From Ruminococcus flavefaciens (GTDB taxonomy: Bacteria; Bacillota; Clostridia; Oscillospirales; Ruminococcaceae): a stretch of DNA of 64,000 nt. The translations under genes and the position numbers were made by a program. The stretch's first letter is position 1; every line of letters begins with the position of its first letter. The stretch covers positions 62,001 to 126,000 of the forward strand of contig CACYSQ010000002.1 in NCBI GenBank assembly GCA_902777125.1. Reading direction: 5' to 3'. Shown one piece after another: positions 25,596 through 30,956 of this stretch. The notes beneath the pieces were generated by a model. It did no database searches. It was given only the letters and a program-made list of their open reading frames with translations, and was not told where the DNA came from.

Positions 25596-25710
25596 AGTAC
25601 CGAAGTGGTACTACACATATAGTACCACAACAGCACCAAAATGTCAATACCACATTAGTACCAAAATGGGACTGGACTTTTTGTGCAAAATGTAGTACCA
25701 TAATAGTACA
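25596..25710. promoter_or_regulatory. Operator array AGTACC, divergent regulatory region
   Basis: AGTACC occurs at 25596, 25621, 25657 and 25694 and AGTACA at 25705. Two are paired as inverted repeats with a 5-base gap (AGTACC with GGTACT; AGTACC with GGGACT). The array lies between the leftward phage operon and a rightward ribbon-helix-helix gene. Such repressors bind short tandem or inverted repeats, so autoregulation is likely. Confidence 0.65.
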
Positions 25711-25729
25711 CAAGAAAGGAGAGGTTAAA

Positions 25730-25900
25730 ATGCCACAAATAAACTTTAATCTAAGGATATCAGAATATTTAAACGATGAACTTATAAGAATAGCCGAGAA
25801 AGAAGGGAGAAGCAAGAATAAACAAATAGAATACATACTAAAAGAATATATAGAAAAATATAATTCTTCGGAAACAAAAGAGAAAGGTCAAAACGGATAA
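25730..25900 (+). CDS. Ribbon-helix-helix regulator 1
   Basis: 56 residues. The N-terminal strand (QINFNLRIS) followed by two helices (LNDELIRIAEKEG, SKNKQIEYILKEYIEKY) is the Arc/CopG fold. AAAGGAGAGG lies upstream of the ATG. Probably the repressor of the divergent morphogenesis operon or a copy-number regulator. The TAATG overlap couples it to the next gene. Confidence 0.8.
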   Translation: MPQINFNLRISEYLNDELIRIAEKEGRSKNKQIEYILKEYIEKYNSSETKEKGQNG

Positions 25901-26127
25901 TGTGGATATGGATAATAATAGCAGTTGTAACAATAACATCAATAATAATAGAATTAGTAATATACATAAAACAAAAACAAAACAACATTGAAGAAGAATA
26001 CGAGGAAGAAAGCGAAAAAGACAAATTTTATAGATCACTAAGACACTTAATATATCTAATAACAGCACTGATAATAATACCGATAATACTTAAACTATTG
26101 ATAATAATAGGATTGATAAACAAATAA
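25900..26127 (+). CDS. Two-helix membrane protein of the phage
   Basis: 75 residues: a transmembrane helix, an acidic linker rich in Glu (NNIEEEYEEESEKDK), and a second transmembrane helix. Its ATG overlaps the stop of the regulator. It is expressed with the repressor, as superinfection-immunity membrane proteins often are; that role is a guess. Confidence 0.65.
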   Translation: MWIWIIIAVVTITSIIIELVIYIKQKQNNIEEEYEEESEKDKFYRSLRHLIYLITALIIIPIILKLLIIIGLINK

Positions 26128-26184
26128 ATCAATGTGAAAAACGATTGATGAAATTGTGATGATATTGTGATATATAGCGATTTT

Positions 26185-26401
26185 GTAAAAAAGTTAGAAA
26201 CGGCATTAAATGACGGTATATAGCCACAAACGAGCATTTTTGTAAAAAAGTGTAAAAAAGTACTTTTTTACAAAGGTTTAGTATTATATTGCTATTTTGA
26301 CAACGATATATAGACGATAAAGCGCATTTTCATATAGCAATATTGTTTTATTTTTGTTTGTAAAAAAGTCGGGAAAGGTAATACTATCCTTTCCCGACTT
26401 T
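26185..26401. other. Candidate rolling-circle origin with iterons
   Basis: Four direct copies of GTAAAAAAGT (26185, 26242, 26252, 26360) and one inverted copy (26262-26271) lead into the nonanucleotide stem-loop at 26365-26401. TATATAG occurs repeatedly between them. In CRESS replicons Rep binds iterons beside such a stem-loop. The 26128-26807 stretch holds no convincing gene. Confidence 0.75.
26365..26401 (-). other. Nonanucleotide stem-loop (CRESS-type nick site)
   Basis: Perfect 14-bp stem (AAAGTCGGGAAAGG with its complement) and a 9-base loop. Read on the minus strand, the same strand as rep, loop plus first stem base is TAGTATTAC (26386-26378), identical to the circovirus consensus nonanucleotide, nicked by Rep between TAGTATT and AC. 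One iteron overlaps the stem foot. Confidence 0.82.
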
Positions 26402-26459
26402 CCGCCCCTCCGGGGCGGTTTACTTAGGAGCAGAGAACAAGCCGTAAACGGCTTGTTCT
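26402..26459. other. Two further strong hairpins next to the origin
   Basis: CCGCCCC/GGGGCGG (26402-26418) and AGAACAAGCC/GGCTTGTTCT (26434-26459). With the nonanucleotide stem-loop they form three consecutive hairpins, as in the intergenic region of filamentous phages, which holds origins and the packaging signal. They could also act as terminators. Confidence 0.5.
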
Positions 26460-26533
26460 TTGCTTGACAGCTTCGCAGAAGCCGTTAAGCCCCCATTCAG
26501 CCCCCAGAGGTGGACAATACTTGTTTGCTTTGT

Positions 26534-26568
26534 GGCGCTACATCAGGCGCGCGCAAGGCAGAAGAGCC
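26534..26568 (+). repeat. 35-bp inverted repeat, left copy
   Basis: GC-rich 35 bases starting GGCGCTACATC and ending AGAAGAGCC. Perfect inverted match to 28329-28363. The enclosed 1.76 kb carries the SprT-like gene, a 57-residue gene, the small RNA, a coiled-coil gene and regulator 2. Confidence 0.9.
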
Positions 26569-26795
26569 GGGGAGTTGTACCGTGAGACCTTCGGTCTCAG
26601 ATATTTTTATATAAAACTGTTAGTTATATATAGTGTCAGCAAGTTCTTAAACATCAGAGCGGAAGCACAGGGGCGCAGGTCGCAGGGCAATCTTAACGAA
26701 CACCCCACTCTTAACCGTGCTCCGCGCTTGGCAGTCAAAACAAAGCGGAAGTTAAGGCATTCGCTAAGCTAATAAGGGAAAGGGGCTGAAAACAA

Positions 26796-26826
26796 AACAG
26801 AGAGTTATCAACTCTCTGTTAGTTCC
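26796..26826 (-). terminator. Terminator of the SprT-like gene
   Basis: AACAGAGAGTT and AACTCTCTGTT pair over a three-base loop; on the minus strand a T-rich run follows. It overlaps the stop codon of the gene. Confidence 0.75.
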
Positions 26827-27458
26827 ATGTATACCGGTTCAACGTCAGGGCTGAAACAATCTCCGCATATGACACTGACTTCCTTTGTTGCTGTTATCAT
26901 CTGACCACAGCAGGGACATTTATACTTCCTTCTTGACTGCTTCGGTTTATCTTCTCCGCTCTCTTTACCTACTGGACGAAGTTTTTTGACCTCGAATGAT
27001 GTGATACCGGCATTCTCTTCAATGAAATTCAAGGTAGTTTGTGTGCACTGAGTGAGACCCCAACCGATGTTACTTTCTTCAAAGGCTCTCAAACCGTGTG
27101 ATTCGGCTATCTCTTTGAACTTCTTGTTATGGTATATACCGGAACGAGATGTATCCTTGATACCGTTTTCAAGGGCGTACAGATGACACATTTCATGAAG
27201 TAGTGTACCCATGACTGCATATATATCACGGTCAAGGAAATCGCTTGATATATTGATATTATAGCGTGACTGCTTCGACTGCTCCCATGTAGGCTTTGTA
27301 TATATCCAACCGAAAGCGCCTTTCTTATAACCGCTCTCGAAGGTGATGATCACCTTCGGGAGCTTATCCTCAAAATAGAACTTGTTGAACGAGTTGAACA
27401 TCTTCATGAAACAGAGATTGAGTTCCGACATAGTGTATATCTTACGCTTCTTACACAT
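26808..27458 (-). CDS. SprT-like zinc metalloprotein
   Basis: 216 residues. The catalytic zinc motif HEMCH (HExxH) is followed about 25 residues later by a histidine (GIYHNKKF), as in SprT/Spartan-like proteases. The C-terminal zinc ribbon has two cysteine pairs (KCPCCGQM, VICGDC). Eukaryotic Spartan digests DNA-protein crosslinks; bacterial roles are poorly known. A Rep that bonds covalently to DNA would be an obvious substrate, which is inference. GGAGGTATG precedes the ATG. Confidence 0.85.
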   Translation of the reverse strand: MCKKRKIYTMSELNLCFMKMFNSFNKFYFEDKLPKVIITFESGYKKGAFGWIYTKPTWEQSKQSRYNINISSDFLDRDIYAVMGTLLHEMCHLYALENGIKDTSRSGIYHNKKFKEIAESHGLRAFEESNIGWGLTQCTQTTLNFIEENAGITSFEVKKLRPVGKESGEDKPKQSRRKYKCPCCGQMITATKEVSVICGDCFSPDVEPVYMELTES

Positions 27459-27471
27459 AGTACATACCTCC

Positions 27472-27645
27472 TTATTCTATCAGACCATACTTATCATCTA
27501 CATAGTACAGACCGGTAAAGATATTGAATACAGCCGTATACTTATGACCGTGATACTCAGCTATCACATGATTATTGTCCTTATGTTCGATTATCTCAAC
27601 TTCTGCGAGTTCTCCGAGACTGTGAACCATTGCTTTTACTTTCAT
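27472..27645 (-). CDS. Small hypothetical phage protein
   Basis: 57 residues, beta-rich (MKVKAMVHSLGELAEVEI, YTAVFNIFTGLYYV), not recognised. GGAGGT lies eight bases before the chosen ATG. A TTGAAAG palindrome stands 17 bases upstream. It precedes the SprT-like gene by 13 bases and is probably co-transcribed with it. Confidence 0.6.
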   Translation of the reverse strand: MKVKAMVHSLGELAEVEIIEHKDNNHVIAEYHGHKYTAVFNIFTGLYYVDDKYGLIE

Positions 27646-27662
27646 TTTTACTACCTCCATTT

Positions 27663-27680
27663 TTGAAAGTTAACTTTCAA
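27663..27680. promoter_or_regulatory. TTGAAAG palindrome, copy 3
   Basis: TTGAAAGTTAACTTTCAA, identical to copy 1, upstream of the 57-residue gene and 10 bases from the -35 box of the rightward small RNA. Confidence 0.7.
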
Positions 27681-27690
27681 TTTTTCAGAC

Positions 27691-27719
27691 TTGACATTAT
27701 CTGTTTTATGTGGTAGAAT
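27691..27719 (+). promoter_or_regulatory. Promoter of phage small RNA
   Basis: TTGACA (27691-27696), a 17-base spacer ending TGTGG, and TAGAAT (27714-27719). Confidence 0.75.
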
Positions 27720-27726
27720 AAATCAC

Positions 27727-27812
27727 GGTAAGCCGTGAGAGTAACTCACCGTGCTTTACTCTATAGGATTTGTAGTCGGTCAGCTTTTCGAGGGGTGACC
27801 GGCTACTTTTTT
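27727..27812 (+). ncRNA. Small two-hairpin RNA, phage copy
   Basis: A complete unit: promoter, about 85-base transcript, terminator. A conserved 30-base block (27727-27756) can form a GTGAG/CTCAC hairpin extended by AAGC/GCTT. A 14-base variable linker follows, then a conserved 34-base block (27771-27804) forming the terminator stem TAGTCGGTCA/TGACCGGCTA with a T-run. No open reading frame of note. The host copy lies at 28550-28632. The family is not one I recognise. Confidence 0.7.
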
Positions 27813-27927
27813 AGAGCTTCTTATACTCTTCAAGGAGCTTACGAACTTCTTCAAGTTCTCTGCGAAGCTGTTCATTCTCACGGATAAGCTCTTCAAACCG
27901 TTTCAACTCCATTGCTGTCATTGACAT
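27811..27927 (-). CDS. 38-residue coiled-coil protein
   Basis: Short ORF, MSMTAMELKRFEELIRENEQ onward, with a continuous heptad pattern (LIREN, LRREL, VRKLL) like a leucine zipper. GTGAGGT precedes the ATG. Its stop codon lies in the T-run of the small RNA terminator, so the two units converge. It has its own minus-strand promoter (TTGAAA-N17-TATAAT). Confidence 0.6.
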   Translation of the reverse strand: MSMTAMELKRFEELIRENEQLRRELEEVRKLLEEYKKL

Positions 27928-27973
27928 TTACCTCACTTCCTTTCTGTAAGAGGACTTTACCTCTCTCTCACTA

Positions 27974-28085
27974 TATATATTATAGCATAATTGCACACGT
28001 ATTTCAAGTGGTAAACTGTACAAATATTGCACACGTATTTTGTGAAATCTGTATACTTGCACACTTATAGATAATATGGTATAAT
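27974..28085. promoter_or_regulatory. Divergent promoters with TTGCACAC operators
   Basis: Rightward: TTGCAC (28057-28062), 17 bases, TATAAT (28080-28085). Leftward: TTGAAA, 17 bases, TATAAT, reading into the coiled-coil gene. TTGCACACGTATTT occurs at 27991 and 28027 and TTGCACACTTAT at 28057, overlapping the spacer of the leftward and the -35 of the rightward promoter. Probably bound by regulator 2. Confidence 0.7.
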
Positions 28086-28108
28086 GGAAATGAAAGGAGC
28101 GTGATATA

Positions 28109-28288
28109 ATGGCTAAACCGCAGACAAAAGCAAGTAACAAGTACAATGCTAAGGCATATGACCGGATAGCACTACAAGTCAAGAAGGGACAACGTGAAGC
28201 TATAAGGGCATACGCTGAAGCTCAGGGGCTAAGCGTGAACGGATATATCAACAAACTCATAGAACAGGACATGAAGCAGGGCAAATAG
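28109..28288 (+). CDS. Ribbon-helix-helix regulator 2
   Basis: 59 residues. After a basic N-terminus, RIALQVKKGQREAIRAYA and GLSVNGYINKLIEQDM form the strand-helix-helix of Arc/MetJ-like repressors. AAAGGAG lies upstream of the ATG. It reads away from the coiled-coil gene across shared operators, suggesting a small regulatory switch. A terminator overlaps its end. Confidence 0.8.
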   Translation: MAKPQTKASNKYNAKAYDRIALQVKKGQREAIRAYAEAQGLSVNGYINKLIEQDMKQGK

Positions 28289-28305
28289 TTCCCTGCTTCT
28301 TCTTT
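28273..28305 (+). terminator. Terminator of regulator 2
   Basis: GAAGCAGGG (28273-28281) pairs with CCCTGCTTC (28291-28299), followed by TTCTTT; the stop codon is in the loop. Confidence 0.75.
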
Positions 28306-28328
28306 GCTCAGGGGCTCAAGGGCTCAGG

Positions 28329-28363
28329 GGCTCTTCTGCCTTGCGCGCGCCTGATGTAGCGCC
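28329..28363 (-). repeat. 35-bp inverted repeat, right copy
   Basis: Perfect reverse complement of 26534-26568. Identity ends abruptly on both sides. Confidence 0.9.
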
Positions 28364-28394
28364 TTTCATTTTTCAATAAAATCCGGCAAAGAAA

Positions 28395-28423
28395 AAGCTC
28401 CTAAGAAATAAACTTAGGAGCTT
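28395..28423. terminator. Terminator-like hairpin beside attR
   Basis: AAGCTCCTAAG and CTTAGGAGCTT pair over seven bases, with an A-run before it. It may insulate the host from phage transcription. Confidence 0.65.
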
Positions 28424-28439
28424 AATATAATTACCAAAT

Positions 28440-28512
28440 AACTTTCATTTGGTGCAACTTTGTATTATTTTTCCTCTACTGATTATATCATATTTTTCAC
28501 GGTAAATCAATA
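28440..28512 (+). repeat. attR, 73-bp direct repeat
   Basis: Identical to 19837-19909. The left arm before CTTTCA is degenerate here (TAATTACCAAATAA), as expected for a phage-derived arm. The -35 box of the host small RNA begins three bases after its end. Confidence 0.92.
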
Positions 28513-28514
28513 AC

Positions 28515-28543
28515 TTGACAAATACAATTATTCGTGGTAAAAT
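28515..28543 (+). promoter_or_regulatory. Promoter of host small RNA
   Basis: TTGACA (28515-28520), a 17-base spacer ending CGTGG, and TAAAAT (28538-28543). Confidence 0.75.
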
Positions 28544-28549
28544 AAAACC

Positions 28550-28632
28550 GTGGTAAGCCGTGAGAGTAACTCACCGTGCTTCTTAAGGGTATGTAGTCGG
28601 TCAGCTTTTCGAGGGGTGACCGGCTGCTTTTT
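28550..28632 (+). ncRNA. Small two-hairpin RNA, host copy
   Basis: Shares both conserved blocks with the phage copy (28552-28581 and 28592-28625) but has a different, 10-base linker. One stem pair changes from T-A to T-G, keeping pairing. It ends in seven T. In an empty chromosome it would follow the dif-like site directly. The remainder up to bioY (28634-28775) holds a purine-rich degenerate repeat (GTTGAGAGTTGAAAGTTGAG) and no gene. Confidence 0.7.
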
Positions 28633-28775
28633 TTATGCCTGATATTTTTTAAACTGTAACCTTTTCATCAAATGCATAGTGCTTAGTAAGTTGAGAGTTG
28701 AAAGTTGAGAATGGAGAGTTAATGTATCGCTGACGTGATAAACAAACAAAATGTCACCTAAATTTTAAAAATAGG

Positions 28776-28804
28776 TTGACAAGCTGAAAAAACTGTGTTA
28801 TAAT
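28776..28804 (+). promoter_or_regulatory. bioY promoter
   Basis: TTGACA (28776-28781), 17 bases, TATAAT (28799-28804). No convincing BirA operator was identified. Confidence 0.75.
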
Positions 28805-28834
28805 ATCACTTGTAAATTTTAATGAGGTGATATT

Positions 28835-29389
28835 ATGTCAGAAACTATTGCAAAAAAACGTTCGTCTATCTCTGTGCGTGAGATGACCGCTGCCGCCATG
28901 ATGACCGCTGTTACTGCGGTATGCGCGTGGATCTCCGTTCCCGCAAACGTCCCGTTCACGCTCCAGACCTTCGCGGTATTCGCAGCCGTTCTCATTCTCG
29001 GTGCAAGAGGATCACTGCTCTCGATAACCGCATACCTCCTTCTCGGTGCGGTCGGAGTTCCAGTATTCGCCGGCTTCAAGGGCGGAACAGGTATTCTACT
29101 CGGCAATACCGGAGGCTATCTAATCGGCTTCATTTTCATTCCGCTTATATGTCTCGGCGTTGAAAAACTCTTTGGCAGAAAGCTCATTTTCACCATTCCG
29201 GCGCTTATCATCGGACTTTTTGTGTGCTATACCTTCGGTACGGCATGGTTCATTCATGTCAGCACAAAGGCTGTTACCGTTCGTCAGGCACTCAAATGGT
29301 GCGTTATCCCGTTCATAATCCCTGACCTTGCCAAGCTTGCGCTTGCGGCAGTGCTCTCCGTCCGCGTAAGAAAGCGCATCAATCTCTGA
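28835..29389 (+). CDS. bioY: Biotin ECF transporter substrate-binding subunit
   Basis: 184-residue membrane protein with about six helices. FTLQTFAVFAAVLILGARG and GVPVFAGFKGGTGILLG are family signatures of BioY. It captures biotin and works with the shared EcfA/EcfT module, which is not in this window. GAGGTGA lies eight bases before the ATG. First host protein gene right of the prophage. Confidence 0.94.
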   Translation: MSETIAKKRSSISVREMTAAAMMTAVTAVCAWISVPANVPFTLQTFAVFAAVLILGARGSLLSITAYLLLGAVGVPVFAGFKGGTGILLGNTGGYLIGFIFIPLICLGVEKLFGRKLIFTIPALIIGLFVCYTFGTAWFIHVSTKAVTVRQALKWCVIPFIIPDLAKLALAAVLSVRVRKRINL

Positions 29390-29393
29390 AAGC

Positions 29394-29422
29394 TTGACAA
29401 TTCCCCTCCCCTGCTGTATAAT
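29394..29422 (+). promoter_or_regulatory. Promoter of VOC gene
   Basis: TTGACA (29394-29399), 17 bases, TATAAT (29417-29422), just after the bioY stop. Confidence 0.75.
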
Positions 29423-29457
29423 TAGTTTATCTTTAAACGATAGGGAGGCAGCAGCAC

Positions 29458-29859
29458 ATGAGACTTGACGGTTTCGGCTTATTTGTTGAGGATATGGGCA
29501 GAATGATACGCTTTTACAGGGACGTCCTCGGCTTTGAGATAAAGGAAGATGAAGACACATCGAACGTTTTCCTGATAAAGGACGGAACGCTTTTTCTCCT
29601 TTACCGCCGCAGCGATTTTGAGAAAATGACAAGCCGGAAGTATGAATATATAAAGGGGCTGAACGGTCATTCCGAGATTGCCCTGTATGTTGATACATTT
29701 GAAGAGGTCGATGCAGAGTTCGCAAAAGCTGTTGAAAAGGGCGCGGAACCCGTCCTTGAGCCCACAACAGAGCCATGGGGACAGAGAACGTGCTATATCG
29801 CAGACCCGGAAGGTAATCTGATAGAGATAGGCTCGTTCAACAAGCCGTTCGAAAGGTGA
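29458..29859 (+). CDS. VOC (glyoxalase/bleomycin-resistance) family protein
   Basis: 133 residues, one beta-alpha-beta-beta-beta pair of modules typical of the vicinal oxygen chelate fold (MIRFYRDVLGFEIKED; CYIADPEGNLIEIGSF). The terminal Glu of NLIEIG and an internal His are likely metal ligands. Substrate unknown. GGGAGG precedes the ATG. Co-directional with the TfoX-like and deaminase genes. Confidence 0.88.
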   Translation: MRLDGFGLFVEDMGRMIRFYRDVLGFEIKEDEDTSNVFLIKDGTLFLLYRRSDFEKMTSRKYEYIKGLNGHSEIALYVDTFEEVDAEFAKAVEKGAEPVLEPTTEPWGQRTCYIADPEGNLIEIGSFNKPFER

Positions 29860-29865
29860 TATACT

Positions 29866-30179
29866 ATGCCTTCAAAAAAAGATTATCTCGACTTTGTCCT
29901 TGAACAGCTCTCGCCCTTGGAAGGAATATCCTACAGGGCGATGATGGGCGAATATATCATCTACTGCAAGGAAAAATAATCGGCGGCATCTACGATAACA
30001 GGCTGCTCATCAAGCCGACGGCTTCTGCAAAAAGGCTCATGCCTGATGCACCAATGGAGCTGCCATATGAGGGCGCAAAGGAAATGCTCCTCGTTGAAAA
30101 TGTGGACGACAGGGAGTTCCTCTGCGGAATGGTCACGGCTGTTGCTGATGAACTGCCTGCTCCAAAAAGGAGGCGTTAA
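29866..30179 (+). pseudogene. TfoX N-terminal-domain protein, frameshifted
   Basis: The first frame reads MPSKKDYLDFVLEQLSPLEG to YYIYCKEK-like residues, then meets TAA at about codon 38. A second frame continues with IIGGIYDNRLLIKPTASAK and ends at 30177-30179. The family normally reads KGKIIGGIYDNR, so one base is missing in the AAGGAAAAA stretch (around 29970-29978). It could be a true mutation or a homopolymer sequencing error. The intact protein would have about 104 residues. Confidence 0.8.
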
Positions 30180-30180
30180 T

Positions 30181-30789
30181 ATGTGGAAGGACTTATCCCC
30201 CGAGTGGCAGACCACCTTTGCGGAGGCCTGGGAAGCCTTCAAAAGCGGCAGTATCCCGATCGGAGCCGCGATATTCGATGAAAACGGCACTCTTCTCGTG
30301 AAGGAGCATAACCGTTCGTCAGAGCCGGATACTGTGAACCGTCTCATCTCCCATGCGGAGGCAAATGCAATGCGTAAGCTCGATACCTCCTCCTGCAATG
30401 TACGGAGTGCGGTGCTTTATACCACAATGGAGCCTTGTCCCATGTGCATGGGAACGGCAGTAATGTCCAATATACGGCATCTCCGCTACGCCTCGCGCGA
30501 TCCATACTGCGGAAGCGTCTACCTGAAAAATACTGATCCCTATATCAGCGGAAAGGGTCTTGACTATGTCTGCGAAGGCGGCGAACCGGAATTTGTTCAG
30601 CTTGTGGTGCAGAGCTGCTATGAGCTGAGCATCGGCAAGGGCGATCATGTGCTCCGGAGGTTCGAGGAGCTGAACGGCAGTGCTGTGGATACCGCAAGGA
30701 AGCTGTCCGCGGAAGGTCTGCTCGAAGAATTTGCCGTGAAAAATACAGATTTTTCTCTTGTTTACGATAAGATCATAAAGCGGAAATAA
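30181..30789 (+). CDS. Cytidine/deoxycytidylate-type nucleoside deaminase
   Basis: 202 residues. Zinc motifs HAEANAM (His, catalytic Glu) and PCPMCMGTAVM (two Cys) define the CDA/guanine deaminase/TadA fold. The roughly 50-residue C-terminal extension is unlike TadA, so a small-molecule nucleoside or base is the more likely substrate. AAAGGAGG precedes the ATG and overlaps the end of the TfoX-like pseudogene. Confidence 0.87.
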   Translation: MWKDLSPEWQTTFAEAWEAFKSGSIPIGAAIFDENGTLLVKEHNRSSEPDTVNRLISHAEANAMRKLDTSSCNVRSAVLYTTMEPCPMCMGTAVMSNIRHLRYASRDPYCGSVYLKNTDPYISGKGLDYVCEGGEPEFVQLVVQSCYELSIGKGDHVLRRFEELNGSAVDTARKLSAEGLLEEFAVKNTDFSLVYDKIIKRK

Positions 30790-30818
30790 TACAAGGCTGA
30801 TTTTATCTAAACAGCAGC

Positions 30819-30892
30819 ACGGGCGGCGGAACGCCGCCCCTACAATTTGCCAATATCACAATCTAATGTAGGGGCGCCGTTCCGGCGTCCGT
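30819..30892. repeat. GC-rich interspersed palindrome
   Basis: Two self-complementary halves (GGCGGCGGAACGCCGCC-like left, GGCGCCGTTCCGGCGTCC-like right) joined by CCCTACA and TGTAGGGG, so the whole element is an imperfect inverted repeat. Non-coding, in the gap after the deaminase gene. Confidence 0.6.
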
Positions 30893-30928
30893 AAATCATA
30901 CACGAAAAACAGGTTTTTGACAAACTCA

Positions 30929-30956
30929 AAGCCCCGGAATATCCGGGGCTTGTTTT
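30929..30956. terminator. Bidirectional terminator
   Basis: AAGCCCCGGA pairs with TCCGGGGCTT over three bases, with T-rich sequence on its right; it separates the rightward deaminase unit from the leftward kinase gene. Confidence 0.8.

Larger units (their letters stand above)
19837..28512. mobile_element. Inovirus-like prophage with CRESS-type replication module
   Basis: About 8.6 kb plus one copy of the att repeat, AT-rich compared with the flanks. Order of leftward genes: ssDNA-binding-like protein, major coat, terminator, large surface protein, four small membrane proteins, Zot-type ATPase, Rep, small genes. The right part carries ribbon-helix-helix regulators, a replication origin, a SprT-like gene and a small RNA. 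No integrase or transposase is encoded. Filamentous phages commonly use host Xer. Rep, origin and capsid module together identify it as a single-stranded DNA element. Rep is interrupted, so mobility of this copy is uncertain. Confidence 0.9.

Noticed and set aside
26464-26772. 102-codon open frame rightward after the origin hairpins
   Set aside because: No ribosome site, low-complexity basic composition, and it runs through the 35-bp inverted repeat; judged non-coding.
27928-28182. 84-codon open frame on the minus strand
   Set aside because: It is antisense to RHH regulator 2 and its promoter region, without a ribosome site.
26128-28440. CRISPR array, from the repeated short A/T motifs
   Set aside because: Repeats are 7-10 bases with irregular spacing and no cas genes; they read as iterons and operators.
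28776-28834. BirA operator at the bioY promoter
   Set aside because: TTGACAA and TTGTAAA are present, but half-site spacing and orientation do not match the known BirA operator.
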